Shown here: positions 1 to 5,116 of the stretch, in pieces
How positions within the stretch are numbered: the stretch's first letter is position 1
Layout: each line of letters opens with the position of its first letter
Origin: Desulfobacula sp.
Lineage (GTDB): Bacteria; Desulfobacterota; Desulfobacteria; Desulfobacterales; Desulfobacteraceae
Reading direction: 5' to 3'
NCBI GenBank assembly: GCA_018702715.1
Contig: JABIYQ010000062.1
Coordinates: 1 to 5,116 of the forward strand
Length of the DNA stretch: 5,116 nt
Notes under the pieces: model-generated
Databases searched by the model: none
Told to the model about the DNA's origin: nothing
The model's input: the letters and a program-made list of their open reading frames with translations, nothing else
Translations under genes and position numbers: made by a program

Positions 1-1313
1 CTGGCTTTCCCACCAAGAGACCCGTTCCCGATTTTCATAAAATCAGTATCTGAATCAAATTTTTCAGAATCAAAATCAATAATCTGGCCCTGTCTTGAGC
101 CTTTGCGCCGGGCATGAATACTATCAATTAAAAATTTTTTCATTTCCTGGGGATCTGGAAAATCACTTATTTTATAGGGTTTGAGACTGAGTGCAAAATC
201 AATTTCACTTCTGGCCATAAACCATCTTGAAAAATCATTATTTTTTGCGTGATAAACAATTGACTCATCGGGTATTTCAGACAAAAGTTTTTCAATGGCT
301 CTTAGGTCACTGGCCCTGGCAATTTCCTCACCATCCGGCATCCGAAACACAAAGGCTCCAAATCCCAGATAGGATACAAAAAAACTTTTAATCCGGTCAT
401 TTAAATTACTTGAATTTTTATTGATAAAAACAGCGGGAATATCGACCACTTTTTCTTCGTTATGATCCTCTGTACTAAGAATCAGAACCGGCAAATCTGG
501 AATTTCATTTTTAATTTTTTTTAAAAGTTTGTACCCTGCAAGCTCATCCACTATCCCATTTTTAGGATACCGCATGTCTGAAAAAACAGATAATAAAAAG
601 GGTTTATATTTTTCATAGAGAGCCATGGCCTCTTCATAGTTGTGGGCAACCAATACTTTAGGGCGGCCCCTCATTGTTAACAATCTGTGTTCTTCATTAA
701 TGGATTCATCAATAACAGACTGTGTCTGCATCACGATCTGTTTGTACAGCACCGGTAAAAAAGATGAATAATGATAGGGTGAATCCTCCACTAAAATGAC
801 CACCCTGACATTGGCATTCTCCGTATCAAAGGCAACATTCATTTCATCTTCAAAATTTTTAATAATGGCAAGCAATAGGTCTGCATTCCCGCCCCAAATG
901 TATGTTCTGTCAATGGCTTTAGATTTATCCAAACAAATATATTGATCAATATCGCAGGTATTATGAAGCAGCATAAAAAAGGGCAGATCAGCATATTTCT
1001 GTTTTACCTTTTCACCAAAGGAATATACGTCCATTTCATCCAGGCTCGGCATGGCAAGGATTAAATCAAAATTTTTCTCTTCAAGTCTTTTAAATGCCTC
1101 TGATGCTGACGAAACCCATGTAAGTCTTGGGGGTTTTGACAGATTAAGCCCTTTGTATTCATTTATGATTCTTGTTGAAAGACGGCCTTCCTCCTCCATG
1201 ATAAAAGCATCATAGGGGCAGGATACCAAAAGGATGTCACCCACTTTATTGGCCATTAATTCATGATACAATTTAAGAGAACTTGCTCTGGTCGATTTAA
1301 GGGGAGTATCCAT
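1..1313 (-). CDS. PEP/pyruvate-binding (PPDK/PEP synthase-like) protein with receiver-like N-terminal domains, 3' end outside window
   Basis: The reading frame opens at ATG 1313-1311 and stays open to the left edge, giving 437 residues with the C-terminus missing. The start is supported by AAAGGG at 1327-1322, 8 nt upstream. Residues about 25-118 have a receiver-like alpha/beta pattern, but the phosphoacceptor position (around A87/M88) lacks Asp, so this copy looks degenerate. Residues about 168-300 form a second receiver with the expected residues: acidic pair E176-D177, phosphoacceptor D246 (VFSDMR), S280-T281 and K299 (FINKN). A linker containing GFGAFVFRMPDGEEIARA (318-335) follows, then IGNGSLGGKA (428-437). 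That last motif is the glycine-rich start of the PEP/pyruvate-binding ATP-grasp domain (PPDK_N type). Relatives I recall are around 1000 residues, so over half is probably off the window. Known for the family: phosphotransfer among ATP, pyruvate and PEP through a catalytic His. Inferred: this version is controlled by, or acts in, phosphorelay signalling. Whether the enzyme is active cannot be judged here. Confidence 0.85.
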   Translation of the reverse strand, partial: MDTPLKSTRASSLKLYHELMANKVGDILLVSCPYDAFIMEEEGRLSTRIINEYKGLNLSKPPRLTWVSSASEAFKRLEEKNFDLILAMPSLDEMDVYSFGEKVKQKYADLPFFMLLHNTCDIDQYICLDKSKAIDRTYIWGGNADLLLAIIKNFEDEMNVAFDTENANVRVVILVEDSPYHYSSFLPVLYKQIVMQTQSVIDESINEEHRLLTMRGRPKVLVAHNYEEAMALYEKYKPFLLSVFSDMRYPKNGIVDELAGYKLLKKIKNEIPDLPVLILSTEDHNEEKVVDIPAVFINKNSSNLNDRIKSFFVSYLGFGAFVFRMPDGEEIARASDLRAIEKLLSEIPDESIVYHAKNNDFSRWFMARSEIDFALSLKPYKISDFPDPQEMKKFLIDSIHARRKGSRQGQIIDFDSEKFDSDTDFMKIGNGSLGGKA

Positions 1314-1321
1314 TTGTTTAA

Positions 1322-1327
1322 CCCTTT
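1322..1327 (-). promoter_or_regulatory. Ribosome binding site of the PEP/pyruvate-binding protein gene
   Basis: On the minus strand AAAGGG lies 8 nt before the ATG at 1313. This is one of the clearer Shine-Dalgarno matches in the window and supports that start codon over the internal ATG at residue 20. Confidence 0.55.
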
Positions 1328-1369
1328 GTTAAAATGTGATATTTTTTTAACCCAAGATTTTTCATCTAA

Positions 1370-1398
1370 AGTATATTAAAAACAACACAATAATGCAA
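1370..1398 (-). promoter_or_regulatory. Candidate sigma-70-type promoter for the PEP/pyruvate-binding protein gene
   Basis: On the minus strand a -35-like TTGCAT (1398-1393) is followed after exactly 17 bp by a good -10 hexamer TATACT (1375-1370). Transcription would start near 1363 and give a leader of about 50 nt before the ATG at 1313. The -10 is one base from consensus; the -35 matches only TTG. In an AT-rich gap such pairs can arise by chance, so this is a prediction. Confidence 0.4.
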
Positions 1399-1488
1399 TG
1401 GGAGAGAACCCTTGAAAAGAACCACTGCTACGAACACAAGACCAAGCTCTATAATGCCGGGTCCTGTTCATTTAGTTTGTTATTATGA
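1376..1488. other. Compositionally distinct block in the 277-bp gap, no supported gene
   Basis: Positions 1401-1470 hold 34 G or C in 70 bases, whereas 1321-1380 hold 13 in 60 and 1471-1530 hold 12 in 60. The block carries a 31-codon open frame on each strand (plus 1393-1488, minus 1471-1376). Neither has a ribosome binding site, and the minus frame overlaps the predicted promoter, so I do not call a gene. The block could be a dispersed repeat, a decayed gene remnant or a non-coding RNA element. The rest of the gap (1489-1590) is plain AT-rich DNA with no clear terminator. Confidence 0.35.
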
Positions 1489-1590
1489 TTTTACACTTTA
1501 AAGGATAACCTATTCATTTTTGTTAAGTTAGGTCTTTGAATACAAATTTTAGATTTAAAAATATGCGAAAAAAACAAAGACTATTGCCAA

Positions 1591-3237
1591 TTATTCTTTT
1601 GATTCATCCTCTTTTTTCATCTCAATATACCACTCTTCATCGCCATATAATTTGTCACTGCAATCCGGACACATGCCGTGGCTGAATTCAGCTTTTGAAT
1701 GCTCTCCAATATATGTCTCAATCTTATTCCAATAGCCTTTATCATCGCGTATTTGTTTGCAATGGGAACAAATAGGTAAAATTCCCTGAAGAGTTTTTAC
1801 CTCATCAAGTGCTTTTTTAAGATCCACAATTAAACTTTCCCTTTTCTTTTGGGCCCGTTCTCCTTCGGTAATATCTCTAAAGCTCCACACCCTGCCTATA
1901 ATTTGCTCATCAAGTTTTTGGGGCTGGGAATAACGCTCCACAATTCGCCCGTCCTTGAACTCTAAAGTGTCAAAACTTTCTGCTTCAAGGTCAGCGTATA
2001 GTTCTTTCACTTTTTTTATAAAACTATCCGGGCTTTTTAATTGATCCAAAACATAAGCCAGCGCTTTGTCATCATCGCGGGATTCTATAATATCGACTGG
2101 GATTTTCCACATTTTGGCAAAAAGCTCATTTGAGGCGGAGGTTTTACCATCCCTGTTCACCACCAGGATTGCATCAGTGGTGGATTCAAGTGTTGCCTGG
2201 AGTCTGGACAGGGATAATTTTTGTTCTTTTTCAGCTTTCTTTCTTTGAACAATTTCAGTATTTGCCTTTCTAAAAAGGGAAAAAACAATGAGTCCAAAAC
2301 ACACAAATAATAGTAAACCACTCATACCCACTGTCTTGCTTAAGGGGTTTGTTATTTTTTTTATAAGTTTATTGCGTCTATGCAAAATAGTTAAATGCCA
2401 GCCAGGATACATGGTAAGCTTTTGTTGATGAATTCGATATTTATTACCAAGGTCATCCACGGCATTTTCTTCATCAAAAATTTTCATGCCGGTCCATTTC
2501 CAGGGACCTGTTCCAAATTGTTTTGTTTTGGTAAGTTCCAAGACCGTTTCTGAAGAAGCCTTCCATAAAAAATTATAAAGCCAGTCCTTACGACTTGAAA
2601 CAAAGATAACCCCATGGGGATCAGTCATTAATGCAATCCCATCGAAATTTTTATCGAACTGCTTTTCAATCATTTCAATGGATGCCTTAATTACGACAAC
2701 CCCCAGAGGCTTATCTTTATTCTTTCCATAAACGGGATGACTAAAGTAAATGCCGCGTTTTTTAGATGTAACCCCCAAAGCCATGTAGACCGATGGCCTG
2801 CCTTGCATAGCCTCTTTAAAATAAGGGCGAAAGCCATAATTTTTTCCCACAAAGCTTGTAGCAGTGTCACGGTTGGTAGAAGCTATTGTTTTCCCGGAAC
2901 TGTCGATTAAATAGCAGACACTCACCTTTATATCATCCCGAAAAGAGTCTAAAATTATATTGACCTCAGAAAGAGCAATCACGCCGCCACTCATAAGAGA
3001 TTGTTTTATTGGTTTCAGGTTACTTAAAAATTTTATGGATTTAAGGGACCATGTCTTATAGGAGTCGATTTCATTTCTCAGATCATCAACCTGTTCTTCA
3101 GTTTTTTGGTGCACTGTTTCAAATAAAGATTTTTTTGCGGCTGAATAGTAAAGATATCCTCCAACACCAACGGACAGAATAGCCATTAGGGACACTATTA
3201 AAAACAAGGTGCGAAGATCAAGGTTAACTTTTTTCAT
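1591..3237 (-). CDS. Transmembrane sensor: DctB-like Cache domain, PAS domain, C-terminal double-CxxC module, no kinase
   Basis: This is a complete 548-residue protein. A short charged N-terminus leads into membrane segment 1 (about 11-31). The extracytoplasmic region (about 32-300) has the double-Cache style of C4-dicarboxylate sensor kinases such as DctB: NYGFRPYFKEAMQG (133-146), then YMALGVTSKKRGIYFSHPV (151-169). Membrane segment 2 is about 303-322. A charged helix (323-345) leads to a PAS domain (about 346-458: STTDAILVVNRDG ... GRVWSFRDITE). A short coiled-coil stretch (460-485) is followed by LPICSHCKQIRDDKGYW (487-503) and SHGMCPDC (519-526). C490, C493, C523 and C526 could bind a metal such as zinc. 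No H-box, HATPase, GGDEF, EAL or methyl-accepting region exists, so the output is unknown. The tail resembles tails of deltaproteobacterial kinases and receiver proteins that I recall. The ligand is inferred to be a small organic acid. The SD is weak (purine-rich AAAAAAAGA), but the start places MKK directly before the membrane helix. Confidence 0.85.
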   Translation of the reverse strand: MKKVNLDLRTLFLIVSLMAILSVGVGGYLYYSAAKKSLFETVHQKTEEQVDDLRNEIDSYKTWSLKSIKFLSNLKPIKQSLMSGGVIALSEVNIILDSFRDDIKVSVCYLIDSSGKTIASTNRDTATSFVGKNYGFRPYFKEAMQGRPSVYMALGVTSKKRGIYFSHPVYGKNKDKPLGVVVIKASIEMIEKQFDKNFDGIALMTDPHGVIFVSSRKDWLYNFLWKASSETVLELTKTKQFGTGPWKWTGMKIFDEENAVDDLGNKYRIHQQKLTMYPGWHLTILHRRNKLIKKITNPLSKTVGMSGLLLFVCFGLIVFSLFRKANTEIVQRKKAEKEQKLSLSRLQATLESTTDAILVVNRDGKTSASNELFAKMWKIPVDIIESRDDDKALAYVLDQLKSPDSFIKKVKELYADLEAESFDTLEFKDGRIVERYSQPQKLDEQIIGRVWSFRDITEGERAQKKRESLIVDLKKALDEVKTLQGILPICSHCKQIRDDKGYWNKIETYIGEHSKAEFSHGMCPDCSDKLYGDEEWYIEMKKEDESKE

Positions 3238-3283
3238 AATCTTTTTTTATATTTTCAGTCAGTTGCGTATCAAGTTCATGGAT

Positions 3284-3312
3284 AATATACACTATGTTAC
3301 AAAACAATACAA
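3284..3312 (-). promoter_or_regulatory. Candidate promoter of the Cache/PAS sensor gene
   Basis: On the minus strand TTGTAT (3312-3307) is separated by 17 bp from TATATT (3289-3284), which is one base from the -10 consensus. The leader would be about 40 nt to the ATG at 3237. The -35 matches only TTG. The placement suggests the sensor is transcribed separately from the 69-aa gene upstream. Confidence 0.4.
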
Positions 3313-3315
3313 GGA

Positions 3316-3335
3316 GAGTTTGGGTAAAAAAACTC
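3316..3335. repeat. Short inverted repeat beside the sensor promoter
   Basis: GAGTTT (3316-3321) and AAACTC (3330-3335) are perfect 6-bp inverted arms around an 8-nt loop. They lie between the end of the 69-aa gene and the -35 element of the sensor. The arm pair is AT-rich and not followed by a clean T-run in the minus direction, so a terminator is doubtful. It could be an operator half-site pair or chance. Confidence 0.2.
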
Positions 3336-3382
3336 CACTTTATTGGATAAATATATTGATAAAAAATCGCCCCCCTTACATC

Positions 3383-3592
3383 TTAAAGATCTATTACCTG
3401 ATCATTTTCTGGGGCTGCCCATTCGTGCAGTATATCTTCAAGATAATTTTTCAGGTCTTTTTGCCTGACATCTGAGGGGATAAAGATATCTTGGGCGATG
3501 CGTTTTTTCCCTTCGTCGCCAAGAAAAAAAACTTCCCATTTTTCATTGGACCTTACAACTTCAATTTTTCTGCCATAAGCATTAAATTTCAT
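3383..3592 (-). CDS. Small conserved-looking protein, 69 aa, function unknown
   Basis: This is a complete short protein: MKFNAYGRKIEVVR at the start, two or three predicted beta strands to about residue 26 (KWEVFFLGDEGKK), then IFIPSDV (36-42) and an amphipathic helix ending LEDILHEWAAPEN (51-63). It has no signal peptide, membrane segment or cysteine, so a soluble cytoplasmic protein is likely. The pattern of YGRKIEVVR, a GDEGKKR turn, IPSD and HEWA-P resembles small domain-of-unknown-function proteins I recall from proteobacteria (possibly DUF7661), but I cannot confirm the family. The ATG at 3592-3590 is preceded by a weak GGGAA (3600-3596). The gene diverges from the plus-strand gene at 3658 and is about 145 bp upstream of the sensor on the same strand. 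Confidence 0.75.
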   Translation of the reverse strand: MKFNAYGRKIEVVRSNEKWEVFFLGDEGKKRIAQDIFIPSDVRQKDLKNYLEDILHEWAAPENDQVIDL

Positions 3593-3612
3593 ATTTTCCC
3601 ATATATATCAGT

Positions 3613-3639
3613 TTGACAGCATCATTTACTTTTTATTTT
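3613..3639 (+). promoter_or_regulatory. Possible promoter of the plus-strand 88-aa gene
   Basis: A perfect TTGACA (3613-3618) is followed after 15 bp by TATTTT (3634-3639). The spacer is short and the -10 is only four of six. If real, transcription would begin near 3646, only about 12 nt before the GTG at 3658 or about 45 nt before the ATG at 3691. It shares its core with the opposing candidate promoter of the 69-aa gene. Confidence 0.25.
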
Positions 3640-3664
3640 TTATCATAAAACAAGAATGTGTCAA
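3637..3664 (-). promoter_or_regulatory. Candidate promoter of the 69-aa gene
   Basis: On the minus strand a perfect TTGACA -35 (3664-3659) is followed after 16 bp by TAAAAA (3642-3637), four of six matches to -10. A start near 3630 would give a leader of about 38 nt. The -35 overlaps the GTG start region of the divergent gene at 3658. Confidence 0.35.
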
Positions 3665-3924
3665 ATGATTCTCAGCGCCTATGCAAAAATATGGAAATAC
3701 AAATTAATAGAACAGCCAATACAGTCCTCATGGCGAGGCCCAGAGATTTTGGATGTAATATTGAAACTGGGTTTGACAATGAATTCCAGATAAAGCCGAC
3801 ATTAGGACCTGTGGAATTAAAAAAATATGCTGTTATCTGTCTTGAATGTATACGGGATAAAAAACAGCGGAAGTGCCCGATGTATGATGGCGGAAATATT
3901 TTCCTCCAAAGAAAAAAAACCTGA
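3658..3924 (+). CDS. Hypothetical cysteine-containing small protein, up to 88 aa
   Basis: This is the only plus-strand frame I support. It runs from GTG 3658 to TGA 3922-3924. An in-frame TAA at 3646-3648 blocks extension upstream. No good ribosome binding site precedes the GTG, and the ATG at 3691 (77 residues) is an alternative start, also without one. Codons look ordinary for this DNA, and the minus strand here has no competing gene that I can see. The protein is soluble and basic. It has cysteines at 9, 33, 61, 64 and 73, with a C-terminal cluster CLECIRDKKQRKCPMYD (61-77) whose CxxC plus CP motif could bind metal. I do not recognise a family and give no function. The stop codon directly abuts the stop of the convergent 55-aa gene. 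Confidence 0.5.
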   Translation: MSNDSQRLCKNMEIQINRTANTVLMARPRDFGCNIETGFDNEFQIKPTLGPVELKKYAVICLECIRDKKQRKCPMYDGGNIFLQRKKT

Positions 3925-4092
3925 CTAATCCAGGCCCATCTGTTTTTCTACTTTGGCAATCTCTTTTAAAAGACTTTCTTTTTCTTCCTGGGTTAACCCT
4001 TGGGAAGCAAGCCTTTTCTGCAATCCCAAAAGGATCATCTCTTCTCTATATTCATTGCAGGTGTATTGTCCACCTGTATTGGACTTTTCCAT
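3925..4092 (-). CDS. Small conserved-looking protein, 55 aa, function unknown
   Basis: The frame runs from ATG 4092-4090 to TAG 3927-3925. The start is fixed by an in-frame TAA two codons upstream (minus strand ...TAAAATATG). The protein begins MEKSNTGGQYTCNEYREEM (1-19), continues LLGLQKRLASQGLTQEE (21-37), and ends in a charged helix finishing KQMGLD. It is almost entirely helical and charged, with one Cys (C12), no membrane segment and no signal peptide. The TCNEYREEM core, the LT-EE turn and the MG-D end match small proteins I recall from Desulfobacterota genomes, always without known function; that recollection is not verified. The ribosome binding site is poor. A better AGGAG lies at 4154-4150, too far upstream to serve this ATG. 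The gene is 124 bp downstream of the methyltransferase on the same strand and may share its transcript. Confidence 0.7.
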   Translation of the reverse strand: MEKSNTGGQYTCNEYREEMILLGLQKRLASQGLTQEEKESLLKEIAKVEKQMGLD

Positions 4093-4171
4093 ATTTTATC
4101 AAGCGCCTCATCGAAAACTGACAATTTCATCGATCACGCACTATCTATTCTCCTATTGAGTTTACCCTAAC

Positions 4172-4208
4172 GTTGCATAAAAATTTTCACCCTTTTGGCT
4201 TTTGCAAC
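4172..4208. repeat. Inverted repeat downstream of the methyltransferase gene
   Basis: GTTGCA (4172-4177) and TGCAAC (4203-4208) form perfect 6-bp arms around a 25-nt loop, with two further A-T pairs possible after one mismatch. The element starts 9 bp past the methyltransferase stop on the minus strand. No T-run follows the minus-strand stem, so it is not a standard intrinsic terminator. It could still protect a 3' end or be chance. Confidence 0.2.
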
Positions 4209-4216
4209 ATTTGGGT

Positions 4217-5116
4217 TTAATACAATTCATATTTTACAAGTTTACCATCAAGACCGCCAATTTTCAATGGACGTTTCCAGGATGGTGACAAGGGAACTTT
4301 TTTTATATATTTAGGATCGCCAAAATAGACAAAAGCTTTTGATTTACTGCATTTAGTTTTTAAAAAATGACCAAAATCATGATAAAATTTATTTAAATTT
4401 TGATCTTTCCCCATTCTGATACCATAGGGAGGATTGGTAATGATCATACTGTTTTCTATGGATTCAATATCTTGAAAGTCTTTTTGTTCAATAGCAATTT
4501 CATTGCCGAAATGAAGCCCCATGATATTTGTTTTAACAGCATTAATAGAATGTTGGGACACATCGCTTCCCGCCATCATATTGGGTTTCAATTCCTTGAA
4601 ATTGTCCCTGGACTCTTTTTTAATCTGCTCCCACAAATTGGCATCAAAATCCGGCAGCCTTTCAAATCCGAAACTGGTTCTAAATATTTGTGCCGGTATC
4701 CTGCAATACATCATGAGGGCTTCGCACAAAAGCGTGCCTGATCCGCACATCGGATCATACAAGGGTACACTTCCATCCCATTCAGACAGCCGGATAATAG
4801 CTGCGGCAACGGTCTCCTGCATGGGAGCAGATACTGATTCTTCTCTGTAACCCCGTTTGTGTAAGGCCCCGCCCGAGGCATCAATGGTAAGGGTTGCTAA
4901 ATTCTTATGGATATGGATATTGATGATGATATAAGGATCTTTTGCATCTACATTCGGTCTTTTGTTGGTCCTGTCCCTGAAATAATCTGCTATGGCATCT
5001 TTGACCCGCAATCCGGCAAAATTAGAATGGGTAATTTCTGATTCAGACACGTTTGCGACAATGGAAAAAGTATTTTTAAGCGTTAAAAATTCTTCCCATC
5101 TTATTTTCCTGGCCGC
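4217..5116 (-). CDS. THUMP-domain class I SAM-dependent RNA methyltransferase (RlmL N-terminal-half/YpsC type), 5' end outside window
   Basis: The frame is open from the right edge (first codon GCG 5116-5114) to TAA 4219-4217, giving 299 visible residues. The GTG at 5050 is internal: the 22 codons before it continue the family's sequence (RKIRWEEFLTLKNTFSIVA). About 80-90 N-terminal residues are probably missing from a typical length near 380. Visible numbering: the rest of the THUMP domain is about 1-88 (INIHIHKNLATLTIDASG at 65-82, then LHKRGYR). The Rossmann methyltransferase follows: motif I DPMCGSGT (121-128) for S-adenosylmethionine, GSDVSQHSI (183-191) at the acidic ribose-binding strand, and catalytic NPPYGIRMG (228-236), the N-P-P-Y signature of amino-group N-methylation. 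Known for relatives: N2-guanine methylation of RNA, for example 23S G2445 by the N-terminal half of E. coli RlmL. Inferred here: a single-activity rRNA enzyme without the RlmK half. The exact target base is not certain. Confidence 0.9.
   Translation of the reverse strand, partial: AARKIRWEEFLTLKNTFSIVANVSESEITHSNFAGLRVKDAIADYFRDRTNKRPNVDAKDPYIIINIHIHKNLATLTIDASGGALHKRGYREESVSAPMQETVAAAIIRLSEWDGSVPLYDPMCGSGTLLCEALMMYCRIPAQIFRTSFGFERLPDFDANLWEQIKKESRDNFKELKPNMMAGSDVSQHSINAVKTNIMGLHFGNEIAIEQKDFQDIESIENSMIITNPPYGIRMGKDQNLNKFYHDFGHFLKTKCSKSKAFVYFGDPKYIKKVPLSPSWKRPLKIGGLDGKLVKYELY

Noticed and set aside
1376..1488. Two 31-codon open frames, one on each strand, in the intergenic block
   Set aside because: Neither has a ribosome binding site; they are mutually antisense and too short to support without homologues. 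The block is reported as a compositional anomaly instead.
2066..2248. Plus-strand 60-codon open frame
   Set aside because: It lies wholly inside the PAS region of the minus-strand sensor, is low-complexity (Ser/Phe-rich) and has no ribosome binding site.
3361..3395. ATCTTTAAGAT palindrome plus a C-run and T-run after the 69-aa gene, considered as a terminator
   Set aside because: The palindrome has essentially no loop and lies over the stop codon, and no GC-rich stem precedes the T-run.
3209..3475. Plus-strand 88-codon open frame with hydrophobic stretches
   Set aside because: It straddles the start of the sensor gene, the intergenic gap and the end of the 69-aa gene. Its hydrophobicity comes from A-rich minus-strand codons, and it lacks a start signal.
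4020..4130. 31-codon minus-strand frame beginning MKLSVFDEAL that overlaps the start of the 55-aa gene in another frame
   Set aside because: It has no ribosome binding site at a suitable distance and runs out of frame into the better-supported 55-aa protein.
3953..4159. Plus-strand 68-codon open frame
   Set aside because: It is antisense to the better-supported 55-aa minus-strand gene, rich in Ser/Phe/Leu as expected for a shadow frame, and has no ribosome binding site.
4400..4850. Two overlapping plus-strand open frames (4400-4741 and 4521-4850)
   Set aside because: Both are antisense to the methyltransferase domain, which has unmistakable catalytic motifs.
1..5116. Search for tRNA, rRNA, CRISPR arrays, insertion sequences and phage or defence genes
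   Set aside because: No cloverleaf-like segment, regularly spaced repeat, transposase motif or terminal inverted repeat pair was found by eye on either strand.

Overview
The window looks like chromosome from an AT-rich anaerobic member of the Desulfobacterota, most like the Desulfobacteraceae. That placement is an inference from protein style and not from a marker gene. The pointers are a PEP/pyruvate-binding protein with receiver-like N-terminal domains, a Cache/PAS sensor ending in the LPICSHCK-type double-CxxC tail, and a 55-residue TCNEYREEM-type small protein. I recall all three mainly from deltaproteobacterial genomes.

Five of the six genes I can support lie on the minus strand. In minus-strand transcription order they are: (1) a THUMP-domain class I RNA methyltransferase (4217-5116), whose N-terminus is cut by the right edge; (2) a 55-aa conserved-looking small protein (3925-4092); (3) a 69-aa small protein (3383-3592); (4) a 548-aa membrane sensor with a DctB-like Cache ectodomain, a PAS domain and a C-terminal double-CxxC module but no kinase (1591-3237); and (5) the N-terminal 437 residues of a PEP/pyruvate-binding (PPDK/PEP-synthase-like) protein carrying one degenerate and one intact receiver-like domain (1-1313), cut by the left edge. 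One plus-strand gene, a cysteine-containing 88-aa protein (3658-3924), sits between genes 2 and 3. It diverges from gene 3 and its stop abuts the stop of gene 2.

The intergenic gaps hold candidate sigma-70-type promoters in front of genes 3, 4 and 5, so these look like separate transcription units and not one operon. The 277-bp gap at 1314-1590 contains a roughly 70-bp block (1401-1470) of about 49% G+C flanked by sequence of about 20% G+C; it does not look like the surrounding DNA. No tRNA, rRNA, CRISPR array, insertion sequence or convincing intrinsic terminator was seen.

The most interesting biology is the pairing of two unorthodox signalling proteins. One is a transmembrane sensor of probable small carboxylate-like ligands with no recognisable output enzyme. 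The other, read in the same direction, is a phosphotransfer enzyme of central carbon metabolism fused to a receiver domain. A functional link between them is a hypothesis from adjacency only.
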